Shown piece after piece: positions 13,179-23,195 of a stretch of 64,000 nt of DNA (its first letter is position 1; the number at the start of each line of letters is the position of its first letter). Source of the stretch: Paramecium octaurelia. Taxonomy: Eukaryota > Ciliophora > Oligohymenophorea > Peniculida > Parameciidae. Location: contig CAJJDP010000087.1 in assembly GCA_905182995.1 (NCBI GenBank), positions 304,829 to 368,828 of the forward strand, written 5' to 3'. The position numbers and the translations under genes are program-made. The notes under the pieces are model-generated. The model was not told the origin of the DNA. It did not search any database and was given only the letters and a program-made list of their open reading frames with translations.

Positions 13179-16013
13179 ATGAACTCAATTTTAATGGAGA
13201 TTGACCAATATTCAGCTCGTGCTGTCAATGAGGATTAAGCCCTTATGAGTAAGAGAGGTGATTAAGAATAAAGAAAAGCAGAGTTCTTTCAACGTTGTTT
13301 ATAGGATCGTAAAGTTCATACAGATTTATCCTAATCAGAAAAATTTATATTTGGAGACAAAGCAATTTATATGGGGAGATTCAAATTAGAGTAGAGATTG
13401 CAAGATATCGATGAAGTTTTTTTGCCTTTTGACAATATTGATTTGGATGAAAAGGAACGCAATGAAAAGATGAAAGAGTTATCGAAATCTTCTTAATCTG
13501 AAAATTAAAGGATTGATATTAGCAAGAGGAACAAGAGGATCGAAAATTTTTGGTTGATAATAAGTCCAGATAGTTCTATTAAAATAATGTGGGACTTCTT
13601 CTGTATGATTTTAATTCTCTACGAAATTATAACGATACCAATAAGAATCAGTTTCGACATAGAAGTGAGTGCGGAGTTTGGTTATGTGATAACAGCCGCG
13701 TTTATATTTGACATTTTGTTAACATTTAATACAGCAGTATATTTGAATGGAAATATCAATTATTCATATAAGGCAATCGCACTGGATTATTTTAAATTAT
13801 GGTTTTGGATAGATGTGGTGGCATCATTTCCTTATGATATGGTATTCAATACAGTATTGACAGGAGAAGCTGATGACGAAGCGACTCAGTCTTCGTAAAA
13901 TTTAAAAAAGAGTACTTAAATCTTAAGAGTATTAAAATTCTTCCGATTTGTTAAAGTAATTCGTTTGTTAAGATTGGCAAAGTTGAAGGCCATAATGGAT
14001 AAAATAGAGGAGTACTTTTCAGACAGTTCAATCATATAAACAATAGGGAGTTTTTTAAAGCTCTGCGCATTTGTTTTATTTTGGTCTCATTGGCTGGGAT
14101 GTATATTCCATTTTATAGGGTAAAGCGAGGACACAACATACAATTGGCTGTCTATTTATGGATTGTATGATGAGCCTTGGGAAATTAGATATGTAAATTC
14201 CGTATATTGGGCAGTAACTACAATGATTACTGTAGGCTATGGTGATCTATCTCCATAAACACCATTAGAGAGACTATTTGGAGTGTTCTTTCTTCTCATT
14301 GCTTGTGGTGTGTTCTCTTTTACTATGAACACCATCGGTAATACAATGCAATAACTCAGTCAGAAGTAAGATTAGTATCAGAAGAGGATATCTGAAATAA
14401 ATATATATATGGCTAAAGTCAAGATTCCAAAGTAATTGTAAAACAAGGTTAGAAGATATCTATAGTATATTTGGGATTCTCATCGTAGTGTAAATTTGGA
14501 ATCTATTTGTTAAAATCTCTCTTTATCTCTAAAATATGAGTTTACCATTTAAGTCAATGGTACTATATTGGCTAGTTATAAATTGTTGTGTGAGACATTT
14601 TCAAGGAAATTACTAATTGAATTGACTCAGATTCTAAAAGAATAGACAATTTAACCAGATGAATATGTCTTTATAGAAGATGAGCCTAAGAATGAACAAA
14701 TTCTATATTTTATATAGGAAGGTCAAATAAACATTGTGTTAATTAAGACAAGACAAATAGTGGCTCGATTGAGCAATAAGTAAATCTTTGGTGAAATCAG
14801 TTTCTTTGGGAACATAGGCAGAACAGCATCAGCGAAAAGCAATGGTTTCACTGATGTATTTGTTTTGAAAAGACAAGATTTTGTGGCTCTATTAGATAAG
14901 TTTCCAGAAGACAGGGAACGATTTAATTATATAAATGAAGAAGTTAATAAACGATAATTGTAGGTATTGAATATTCATTGTTACGCTTGTGATTTACCAG
15001 GACATGTTATAAGAGATTGTCCCTCGTTACATTTTGTGATTGATTTGTACGTGTATTAGAAGACCAAAATCAGATGCATCAAGGCCATAATGAAAGACTT
15101 CGTAAGGAAAGATCGAATGAATTACAATGCTTAGAAGAATAGGGAAGAATTGGAAAAAGCAGCCAAGAGACTTTAGATGAATATACCGACTCATAAATTC
15201 TTGATGGAAGAATGCAATGTGGATGATCAATTATCTTAGGCAGTGGAGGATGAATCTATTAAAAAGGGATTCAAGTTGAGATCGAAGTTTAAAGAAGACA
15301 GGAATAGAAGAAGAAATTGGGAACAAACTTTCAAGAAATCTGCCCAGAAGATTTAGTAGATCTAAATTAAGCAATCAGAGATATTTAGTATTACCAAAAG
15401 TCTTTCTTAAGCACTATTATCTTCTCACCCTAGTGGGGAAACGAGTCTCAATCACATTGCAATTAATTAGTTCAAATCTCCAAATGAGAGTTCAGAAGAT
15501 AGTGATAGTGGAACTATCTAGCAAAAGATGGAAGACATTATGGCTGACTACTAGATATTCAAATAAGAGGTGGATAAGTACAATGGGAGTCAACAATTGG
15601 AGATCAAGAAAAACTTTGTGTTGTTGAATGAATTTGAATGTGGCCAAGATTTCAATATATTTTATCCTCACAACAATCTCTCTGTTGTGTTGAAAGAATT
15701 TCACAAGTATCAATTAGGTAACTCTGTCAAACCTAAAATCGATACTGAATATGATACCAATGTATTTCAGGAATACATGGAATATTATGTAATAGACATA
15801 GAAGATGTGAAAAGATTTAAATTGGAAGTCAAACCATCTTAAATCAAACAATTTCTACCATTCACAGAACTTCTCTAATCATCATATAACCGTTAAGTAA
15901 TAATAATTAATATTATTTCTTAGAAAAAAAAGAACTTTGGTTTGTTAAAACATCCCAAAAGATCGTTTAAATAAGTTGTTAGAGCAATTATATTGGCAAG
16001 AAAATTTAAATGA
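13179..16013 (+). CDS. Cyclic-nucleotide-binding (CNG/EAG-type) K+ channel with CCHC zinc knuckle
   Basis: 935 residues; ATG 13179, one probable 27-nt intron at 15897-15923, TGA 16011-16013. Six-TM channel: S1 begins near residue 126, and an S4-like helix reads LRVLKFFRFVKVIRLLRLAK. The pore carries TMITVGYGDLSPQ with GYGD at 353-356, the K+ selectivity filter. A C-linker leads to a cNMP-binding fold at about 487-580 (YFIQEGQINIVL, GEISFFGNIGRTASA). Just after it sits CYACDLPGHVIRDC (C601, C604, H609, C614), a perfect CX2CX4HX4C zinc knuckle. The 320-residue tail is charged. The role is presumably control of membrane potential and ciliary beat by cyclic nucleotide or voltage. The phosphate-cassette motif normally reads RTA.V; here RTASA keeps the Arg. 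Confidence 0.93.
15897..15923 (+). other. Putative 27-nt stopless 3n intron
   Basis: AT-rich segment with GTAATA start and TTAG end inside the channel gene. Its length is a multiple of three and it contains no in-frame TGA, so the frame is open whether or not it is removed. Base composition argues that it is an intron. Confidence 0.6.
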
Positions 16014-16362
16014 TTCATTATATCATAATATTATTAATCTATATGAAGTTTCTCTAAATCCTAAAGTTCCTGATATTAATTAAAGACTCTTCTGCTCTCA
16101 GATTTAATAAATAATAATAACCATATCTAATGATTTAATGAATTTAAACTAACTTTGTTAATTGCTATCAAAAACATTTGAAATTCAGTTTTTATATCAA
16201 ATATGTTTCAAGTTAGAAGTGTGCCAAAAATAGAATTACTAAGTGGAAATTAGGATTCATTTAAAACTTATTTAATAATTCAAAGATTTCTAGATAGTTT
16301 TGGATTCTGAACCATATTAAATCATTTTTATATTAAATAATTAATATATTGTTTTATTAAAT
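16014..16362. other. Intergenic, nothing seen
   Basis: About 350 bp AT-rich spacer between two genes on the same strand. Confidence 0.6.
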
Positions 16363-17330
16363 ATGTCTCTCCTTCTTTTGAATGCTAGCAATAGAATTGC
16401 TTAAGGATTCTTAAAGGTTGCTGCCGAAAGTGGTAAATATGAGAAGATCATCTGCGCTGACATTTTCCCAACTTATTTCACAGTCCAAAGACTCCTCAAA
16501 TTTAAGTCATCATTATCAGCAAACATAGAATTGTTCAAAATTGGGGATCGTTAAGATTTACATGATGTAATCAAATAAGCTAACAATGTTCTATATGTCA
16601 GTCATGATTATTATTAAACGACTGCATCCAAAAAGAATTTATTGGTTGCTACTTTAGATTTGGTCAAAAATAGAAATTATAAGACTGTTGCTTATGTTGC
16701 ACCAGTCGAACATGATCATCAAGAAGAAATTGATGAATGGAAACACCTAGAAGTAGAAGGACGTCGTTCCATTCCTTAATTAGTTGGAATCAGATCTGAC
16801 ATTACCTTTGGACCACAAAGCACATTCACCAATAAATTAGCATCAAGAATTTATAATGGGGAAAGCATCTACTTTTAAAGCACTGGACAATCATGTGCTC
16901 CAATCTTCACTGGTGATTTAGAATAAATTGTGGCCTAAGTTCTAGCAGGCTCTCATGCAGGCAAATTGCTCTTAGCAAAGGGACACAAACACATTGATTT
17001 CAAATCAATTATTCATTTGATTGAAGATAGTCTTGGAACTACATATAAAGCCAAATTAAATCAATCCTTTATTGAAAAAGTAAATATCTATTCGAATTCA
17101 TTTAGGTCATCCATCCAACCAATAATTGCATCATAGGCTAATAATTATATTGTCCATCTTACATTAATCTGACCAAATTGATTGCAAATTATAAAGCATT
17201 GGAAAATACTGGGTATGATCAAGTTGTCGGTGATAAGCTAGTTGATATTGAAGAGTATCACAAGAACAATAAAACAGTAATTGATCAATCATTGAAAGCA
17301 GATTACTAATTAAGCTACTTAGTTGGTTGA
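16363..17330 (+). CDS. Rossmann-fold (NmrA/NDUFA9-like atypical SDR) protein
   Basis: 313 residues; ATG 16363, intron 17080-17105, TGA 17328-17330. The layout is alternating beta-alpha as in atypical short-chain dehydrogenases: LLLLNASNRIAQGFL (beta1-turn-alphaA), KIICADIF (beta2), NNVLYVSHDYY (beta4), KTVAYVAPVEHD, then an IPQLVGIRSDITFGP loop. The glycine-rich GxxGxxG dinucleotide motif has decayed to NASNRIAQG, so NAD(P)H binding may be weak or lost, as in structural complex I subunits. NDUFA9-like assignment is a pattern-level guess; an NmrA-like regulator is the alternative. Confidence 0.65.
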
Positions 17331-18076
17331 ATAAATGATGATCTACATTAATCAAATAAAAAATATAAAATATTCAATTTTATTATATTATATTTTTAAC
17401 AACATTAAGATTAATTTAAATTTAGTAATTATATAATAATAGTTGGGTGTGGTTGTAGTAATCTATTATGTGTATTAGAATGTAGTTTAAAACAGGTAAT
17501 CCTATGAAAATGAGCAGTTATGTGATTGAATTATTCTTTCACTATCATCCACTTATTAAATTATATTTTAAATACAATTTTATTGAATATAATAATATTA
17601 CATAAAATCAATAAAGAATTATAGATTAATTATATTTTAAATAATATTAATTGTAGTATTTAAAAATAATCAAATTGCATTGATATATAATGATGAAGGA
17701 TTGGGTAGGTAGTTGAATATCCTGACTTTACTTGCTTTTTCAAAATACTGTAGCGAAGAATTAACAGTGACATAAATATCTATATTGAAAGTGTATGTGG
17801 GAGATTTAAATAAAGAATTTCATAAAGTAAGGAATTTCGTTATTTTATAAGATTTCTACTGATAATTTTTTTGGTTTAAATTATTAATAATTATTCTTAT
17901 TTTTTATTTTCAGAATTTTATTTATTATGAGATTTTAATCAATATTGTTAGATGGTAAAATTAATAAGATTTGTAGTAGATTAATATATTCTTGAAGGAA
18001 ACCTAAAAATATCTAATGATTTCTTAAATAATTGTGATATATCAATAAATTTATAAATAACAATTATTATCATTGA
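17331..18076. other. Long intergenic region with weak snoRNA-like boxes
   Basis: About 750 bp with no believable protein frame. A box-C-like TGATGA occurs at 17691-17696, with CTGA at 17722-17725 and 17859-17862, but no clear terminal stem. Otherwise it is AT-rich sequence. Confidence 0.35.
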
Positions 18077-19500
18077 ATGTAATAAGAGATAAGCAAGGCT
18101 TCCTTTTAAATGTAATGTTAACGAAAACATTTCATAAAGGATAAGCAATATCATCTTCTTATAGATGATGATCGCATAAAAATATCGGAGGTAAGACAAC
18201 ATCCACCTAAAAGAGACAGTAGATTTTCAATACTCTAAATATCTCCTTGATCTAAATTTCGAAAGCTTGATTTATTGGAAGGCAGACCAGGATTAACTTG
18301 TTGCTTTTGGTGTGATGTATAATAAAACTCTGAAATGGTTTCATGCTGATTCCTTTGATTTGTAGCATCTATATAAATACCTATGTGGAAGAGTTTTCTT
18401 TGGAAACATATCATCCATTTATGAGAATAAGGAGATGTTGGGCTCTGGAGCTTCATCAAAAGTATACAGAGTTGTAAATAAATTAACACATTCTCTATAC
18501 GCCTCAAAATGCATTCGTAAAGACTACATCTACAAGAGAGAAGACAAAGAACGATATGTAAACATTTAATTGATTTAGAATCGCATGATCCAAGAGATTG
18601 AATTAATGAGGAAATTGGACCATGAAACCCTCGTAAAAATGATTGATATTTTTGAAGGAGAAAAGTCGTTCTATATCATACTTGAACTATTGTAGGGTGA
18701 ATCTCTGCATACGTTTTTTAAAAAACACTCTTTAACACTTACACAGATTCGATAGATCATTAGTGTATCAATTTATTTATATGATAGAGATGCTTATAAG
18801 CATTATGCTATTTAGACCTAAATAACATAATTCATAGGGATTTGAAATTAGAAAACGTAGTTTTGAAAGAACAAGGAAAAGTTGAATCTGTGAAAATTAT
18901 TGATTTTGGCCTTGCAATTTATACATCAAATAATTAACGACAATTGTGTGGAACTCCTGGTTATATAGCTCCTGAGATGTTTATTGAAAAATACCCATAC
19001 ACTACCAAAGTTGACATTTTTAGTTTGGGAGCCATATTCTATAAACTATTGTGTAAGAAACCCTTATTTCATGGAAATACAAGTGAAGAGATTTTAGAGA
19101 ACAATAAAAAGTTCCTTTGGAATAATCATCTCAAAAATTGTTCTGATGAAACTATTGATTTGATAAAACAGATGCTTTAAAGAGATCCAAATAAAAGAAT
19201 ATCAGCCTACCAAGCTCTGCAACATCCATTTTTTGGGGAAAGATTTATTGGTATTGATTGAATTAGATTAGAGTAGAACAAGGAATAGCTGAAGAGAGTC
19301 CTCATGAAATAGTAAAGACATTCCCACTTATAAAACCTATGTAAATAATTAACTCCAATGATAATATTCCAGAAATTAAGATTTAGGCTATTAGGGGAGG
19401 TTAACAAAGCTTTGACCAAAGCTTAGGATCTAATTATTTTCCATCGTTTGATGAGGGTTATTAGAAACCAAAAAACGGAAGCGATCATATTATTGAATGA
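18077..19500 (+). CDS. Serine/threonine protein kinase with N-terminal extension
   Basis: 450 residues; ATG 18077 directly follows an in-frame TGA, introns 18191-18215, 18765-18787 and 19251-19273, TGA 19498-19500. Kinase domain about 110-390: LGSGASSKV loop (from G114), ASKCI lysine, [10 protein letters not shown] (H237-R-D239), IDFGLA (D260), [11 protein letters not shown] activation segment with [14 protein letters not shown]. All catalytic residues are present. The 110-residue N-terminus ([16 protein letters not shown]) might be a PH-like fold, common ahead of ciliate kinases, but this is not proven. The last intron has competing acceptors; only the 23-nt choice gives the hydrophilic tail. 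Its stop lies 6 bp from the stop of the convergent gene. Confidence 0.9.
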
Positions 19501-19506
19501 CTTTTA

Positions 19507-20220
19507 TCAAAATACAAACTTAGTATTCATAATAGTATATATTCTTGTTTGCTATTTTTCGCTCAATTGCGATTTGTAATAAGGAATTTAATTATCAAGT
19601 AATTTGTTGCATATCTTTTACGCTCTATCTTTATTATCATCATTCATCAATATAAATTAAATTGATTAATTTAGTCTGGCTGACTTTATTTTCTATCTCT
19701 TTTACAACCTCTCCTTCGCTCTTTGACTTCCCTCTTTTCCTTGTATCTCATTCAATTTATTTCTCTCTTCTTGAAAATCAATGAGCTTTTAATGGAAAAC
19801 TTATGTAAAATTTTAATCTTGAGCTGTTTCATTGATGAAATCTTTTAGTTTTCGTTCAGCATCCAATCTTAGCTCAGTAATTTATTTCAAAATTTCTTTA
19901 TCAGAACAAACTCTCCTTTACACTTGTTATTTCTAAATTCCATTAATCAAACGTAATTCATCTATCTTATCAAAAGTTTAGACAAGTGTTTTAAGTTTTT
20001 ATTAGATCTTCCCAGGCTTTAGTGAGATGCTTCTGACTTTTTTAAACAATAGATCTTAAACAACTTATTAGTATTCCTTGTGCAAGCAATGTTCCCAAGC
20101 CAAATCAATTTAACTTTTGGAACAATCAATTATTTGATGATCTTGGAGGATCTTTAAAAATTTTGATTTTTATGTTGGTTTCTCGATTCTCAATTAAGCC
20201 AATAAGTGATATGACTGCAT
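19507..20220 (-). CDS. Coiled-coil protein, 237 aa
   Basis: Single uninterrupted minus-strand frame, ATG 20220-20218 to TGA 19509-19507. It is predominantly helical and charged, with heptad-like stretches (DAERKLKDFINETAQD, FQEERNKLNEIQ, RAKERLQKRQKIKSARLNQS). No signal peptide or domain is recognised. It is convergent with the kinase gene, with 6 bp between stop codons, so the two 3' UTRs must overlap. Confidence 0.75.
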
Positions 20221-20419
20221 TTATAAATAATTATTAGTTATAGATAAACTTATGCCCTCGTATATAATTAATTTTTATATTGTATATAATTTCAAACATA
20301 TTACATCATCACTTTCTTGTAATTCATTAGTTAATTATCACTCAAATTAACTTTACATTGTTAATTAATAATTTACTGAATTAATAAGAGTTATTATAAT
20401 ATTTTAATAAAGAGCAAAA

Positions 20420-21225
20420 TCAAGTATTCTTCTATAAGATAAATTTGGCATACTCCTTTAAATCCTAGATATCTTCAGGCGATTTCATTTCACCCCATTC
20501 CTTTAATCTTCTTTTTAATTTCTCAATATGTCTAAACTAATTAATTAATTTAGTTACTATTTCTATTAAATAAGCTTGTCTGTTAAATCACTTGGGAAAT
20601 GATAATCCATGTCTACTTTAAAAAAAAGATCTTGTTTCATTTATTCCATTTCATGGTTGATGTAAGGTTATAGGACATCTGTAGGAACTTGAATTTAGAC
20701 TTTCTTTGGTTCATCAGTCAATTAATTCTAGTTATTTAAATTCATTAATTTTTTGGTCTTCGCTTTTAGATTATTGCGTTAAAAAAACTAAATTTTTTAT
20801 TTTAATTGCATAGGTTTAATAGTTTCTTCTATTAAATAAGGTTTACTATCGATTCTTTAAGAAGCCTATTCAATTTTAGGTTCAACCCTTATTTAATAAT
20901 TGAATTTCAAATTGGGTTTCTTTCTCTTCTCTGGTAATATGTAATGTTTATTGAAATGCCAATGGCCATCTGGAGTATGATGTTAATTTGTTGGTGATCG
21001 AGAATGATCTGTTTGATATCTTTATTTTTCTGAATTGATCCTCACTAAACGATTCATCTGGTCCCTTTCTCTAATGAAGGGAACAAATGATGATATATTC
21101 TTTACGTCCTTGCTAAATTCTTTAATTAACTTGAAACGAGGCAAATATAAATTAGAATCTTCTTAATCATTGAAATACTCTGATATATTGTTTTTGAAGC
21201 TATGTATATAATTGTTCGACAGCAT
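20420..21225 (-). CDS. Unidentified basic protein, 259 aa
   Basis: ATG 21225-21223, intron 20532-20557, TGA 20422-20420. Rich in Lys, Asn and Gln. It has a central patch TPDGHWHFNKHYILPEKRKK and a C-terminal charged helix (IEKLKRRLKEWGEMKSPED). There is no membrane segment or catalytic motif. It is likely a ciliate-specific protein; the function is unknown. Confidence 0.68.
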
Positions 21226-22025
21226 ATAAAATTAAAAATGAATGATGATTTTATTGATAAGAAATTATTTATTAAAAGTATTAACTAGATGTAAAGAATT
21301 CACTTTAATAATTTTAGATTAAATGATCCAAACAAGAAAATAATGACCTAAATATAAAACAATTACTTAAGAGTACAAAAATAAATAAGATAATGAGAAA
21401 ATTAAAAAATAATAAACAATTGATTATAATCATATTAGAGAATGTATTTTCTAAAGATTTATATAGATCTAAAATAAGATTGTCATTAATTTCATAATGT
21501 TGAATTGTATAGTTTTTAAAATAGTTAGGTTTATTAATTTAATGTTCAAAAAAAAAGAATATGAATGAAATTTGGTTTTTAGATACACAAAAGAAGAGTT
21601 TTTTATAGTAACTATTTAAGATTTTCTACATGATTAATGATAAATAGACAAATATCAATTACATTCTTTATTTGTTGAATAAATTTAGTTCTAATTATAA
21701 ATTTTGACTATCCACACAATTAATTGAAATTATTATTAACATATATTTAAGGCCACTTGGGGATTATTAAATTAAGCGATTATTTATCTTAATATAATTG
21801 GCTAATACAATTGGTTCCTATTATTTAATTAACCTTCTTCTTATACTCAAAGAATCAAATTTGAGTATACTTATTTATTTAATAAATATTAAGTCATTCT
21901 ATAACTTACAAATATATTGTGCTCATTCTCTCAATAAGGCCATAATGTTTATTGATAAATATATTTATTTTATAATAATAGAAGCATAAGAGATTTGAAT
22001 TGGAATAATTTTAATAATTTAATAT
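21226..22025. other. 800-bp intergenic region
   Basis: AT-rich spacer between divergent genes. One open frame at 21798-21989 is low-complexity Leu/Ile/Tyr with no similarity or intron structure, which AT-rich DNA easily yields when TGA is the only stop. I do not call it a gene. Confidence 0.55.
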
Positions 22026-22311
22026 ATGAGTAGAGGTACAAATCTCTTTGTAGCATTTTCTGTATCAGGAATAGTCTGGATAGTTACTCTATTCTTATCA
22101 ACTGGATATGTGAAGTATTTAAGAAAATAAAAGTAGTGAAGTTGTTAAATCCATGCCAACATATGCTTTGATTTTGTATTTCTCATATGCACTTTTTAAA
22201 GTCGGAGGCGATTTGGCACGATTAAAGGATTATCCTGAAGAGGCTTAGTCATTATAAAAGGAGGTGGAGGAGGCAAAACGCTTCTATAAGGAGAAGGGAT
22301 TAAAATTGTGA
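22026..22311 (+). CDS. DPM3: Dolichol-phosphate mannosyltransferase subunit 3 (DPM3)
   Basis: 87 residues; ATG 22026, intron 22115-22136, TGA 22309-22311. Two N-terminal membrane helices (LFVAFSVSGIVWIVTLFLS and YALILYFSYALFKVGG) are followed by a cytosolic helix with the DPM3 signature: GDLARLKDYPEEAQ then EVEEAKRFYKEKGLKL, matching the F-x-D-C..A..ELQ.QI.EA...L...GL pattern of animal DPM3. DPM3 tethers the catalytic DPM1 to the ER membrane so that Dol-P-Man is made for glycosylation and GPI anchors. The length fits the family (about 90 aa). The gene is too short and too split to appear as a standard ORF. Confidence 0.85.
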
Positions 22312-22346
22312 AGCATTATATATTCATATATATTTTTATAAATTTA

Positions 22347-23051
22347 ATGAATATCTATCACCCTCGTTTGGAAAATTATGAACCGAAACAATCCTTCTAT
22401 GTAATGAATAAAATACTCAAACTATTAATCGCTTTGCAAATGATTTTGGTTTTTTTCAGGATTTTTGTAAGAAATTAAGAACCATTTTTTTTGTCTGATT
22501 GTTTAAATGCGTGTATGATGATGCTCACTTATTGTTAAAAAGTATGATACTAGAGTAAAATATTAGAATTATTGTCTTGCATTAATCACAATGTTTTATA
22601 TTTTCTCATTGATATATTTGAATGCAATCTTCTTTTTGTAGTTTGTTGAATATAAATTGCCCTTTTTTATTGATTATACTAAAAATTTTACTCTGATGCT
22701 GGTATTATTTTCACCTAAATTTAGATTTTCTCGACTCTGCTTTACGTTTTTGAATCAATCATGCTATACTAAGTTTATAAGGAATTCAAGGGAATAATTT
22801 ATGACATTAATCAAGAATATTTAGAGAGTGCCTAATAAGATTAACAAGAACCACAAATTATGGATGAAATACTGTCTTAAAATTAAGAATAATATGTCTA
22901 ACAGATTAACTAATAGTAATAATAGTAGGCCGAACAAGAGATTGAAAATTAATCAATTTAGGAACCAAACATTGCTGCTGGATCATTATAAAGAAGAGTG
23001 CATAATCAAAGATCAAGACAACAATAAGAACTTTAAGAATTACAATAATGA
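22347..23051 (+). CDS. Multi-pass membrane protein with Gln-rich tail, 218 aa
   Basis: ATG 22347, introns 22542-22566 and 22702-22724, TGA 23049-23051. Three to four hydrophobic helices are visible: KLLIALQMILVFFRIF, then ACMMMLTYC (weak), LITMFYIFSLIYLNAIFFL, and MLIFSTLLYVFESIML. The last 85 residues are soluble and very rich in Gln and Glu. I do not recognise the family. The second intron starts exactly after a CTG codon, and both introns are needed to keep the hydrophobic helices in one frame. Confidence 0.72.
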
Positions 23052-23195
23052 TTTTAACTTTTTTTTGAATATTTAAATATCTATTTTTAGATTTCAATAT
23101 TTAATTTAAAGATAATTGGCATGATATGTATGAATTTAAAATGAGTCAATTATGACAATTTATTATTCTTATAAATTAGTTTATCAAATAAAGAA

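Noticed and set aside
21798..21989. 63-aa plus-strand open frame in an 800-bp spacer
   Set aside because: Low-complexity Leu/Ile/Tyr content, no intron structure, no motif. Expected by chance in AT-rich DNA when TGA is the only stop.
22828..23076. 82-aa open frame rich in Asn/Lys
   Set aside because: Shadow frame of the spliced membrane-protein gene 22347-23051, whose own frame gives the Gln-rich tail.
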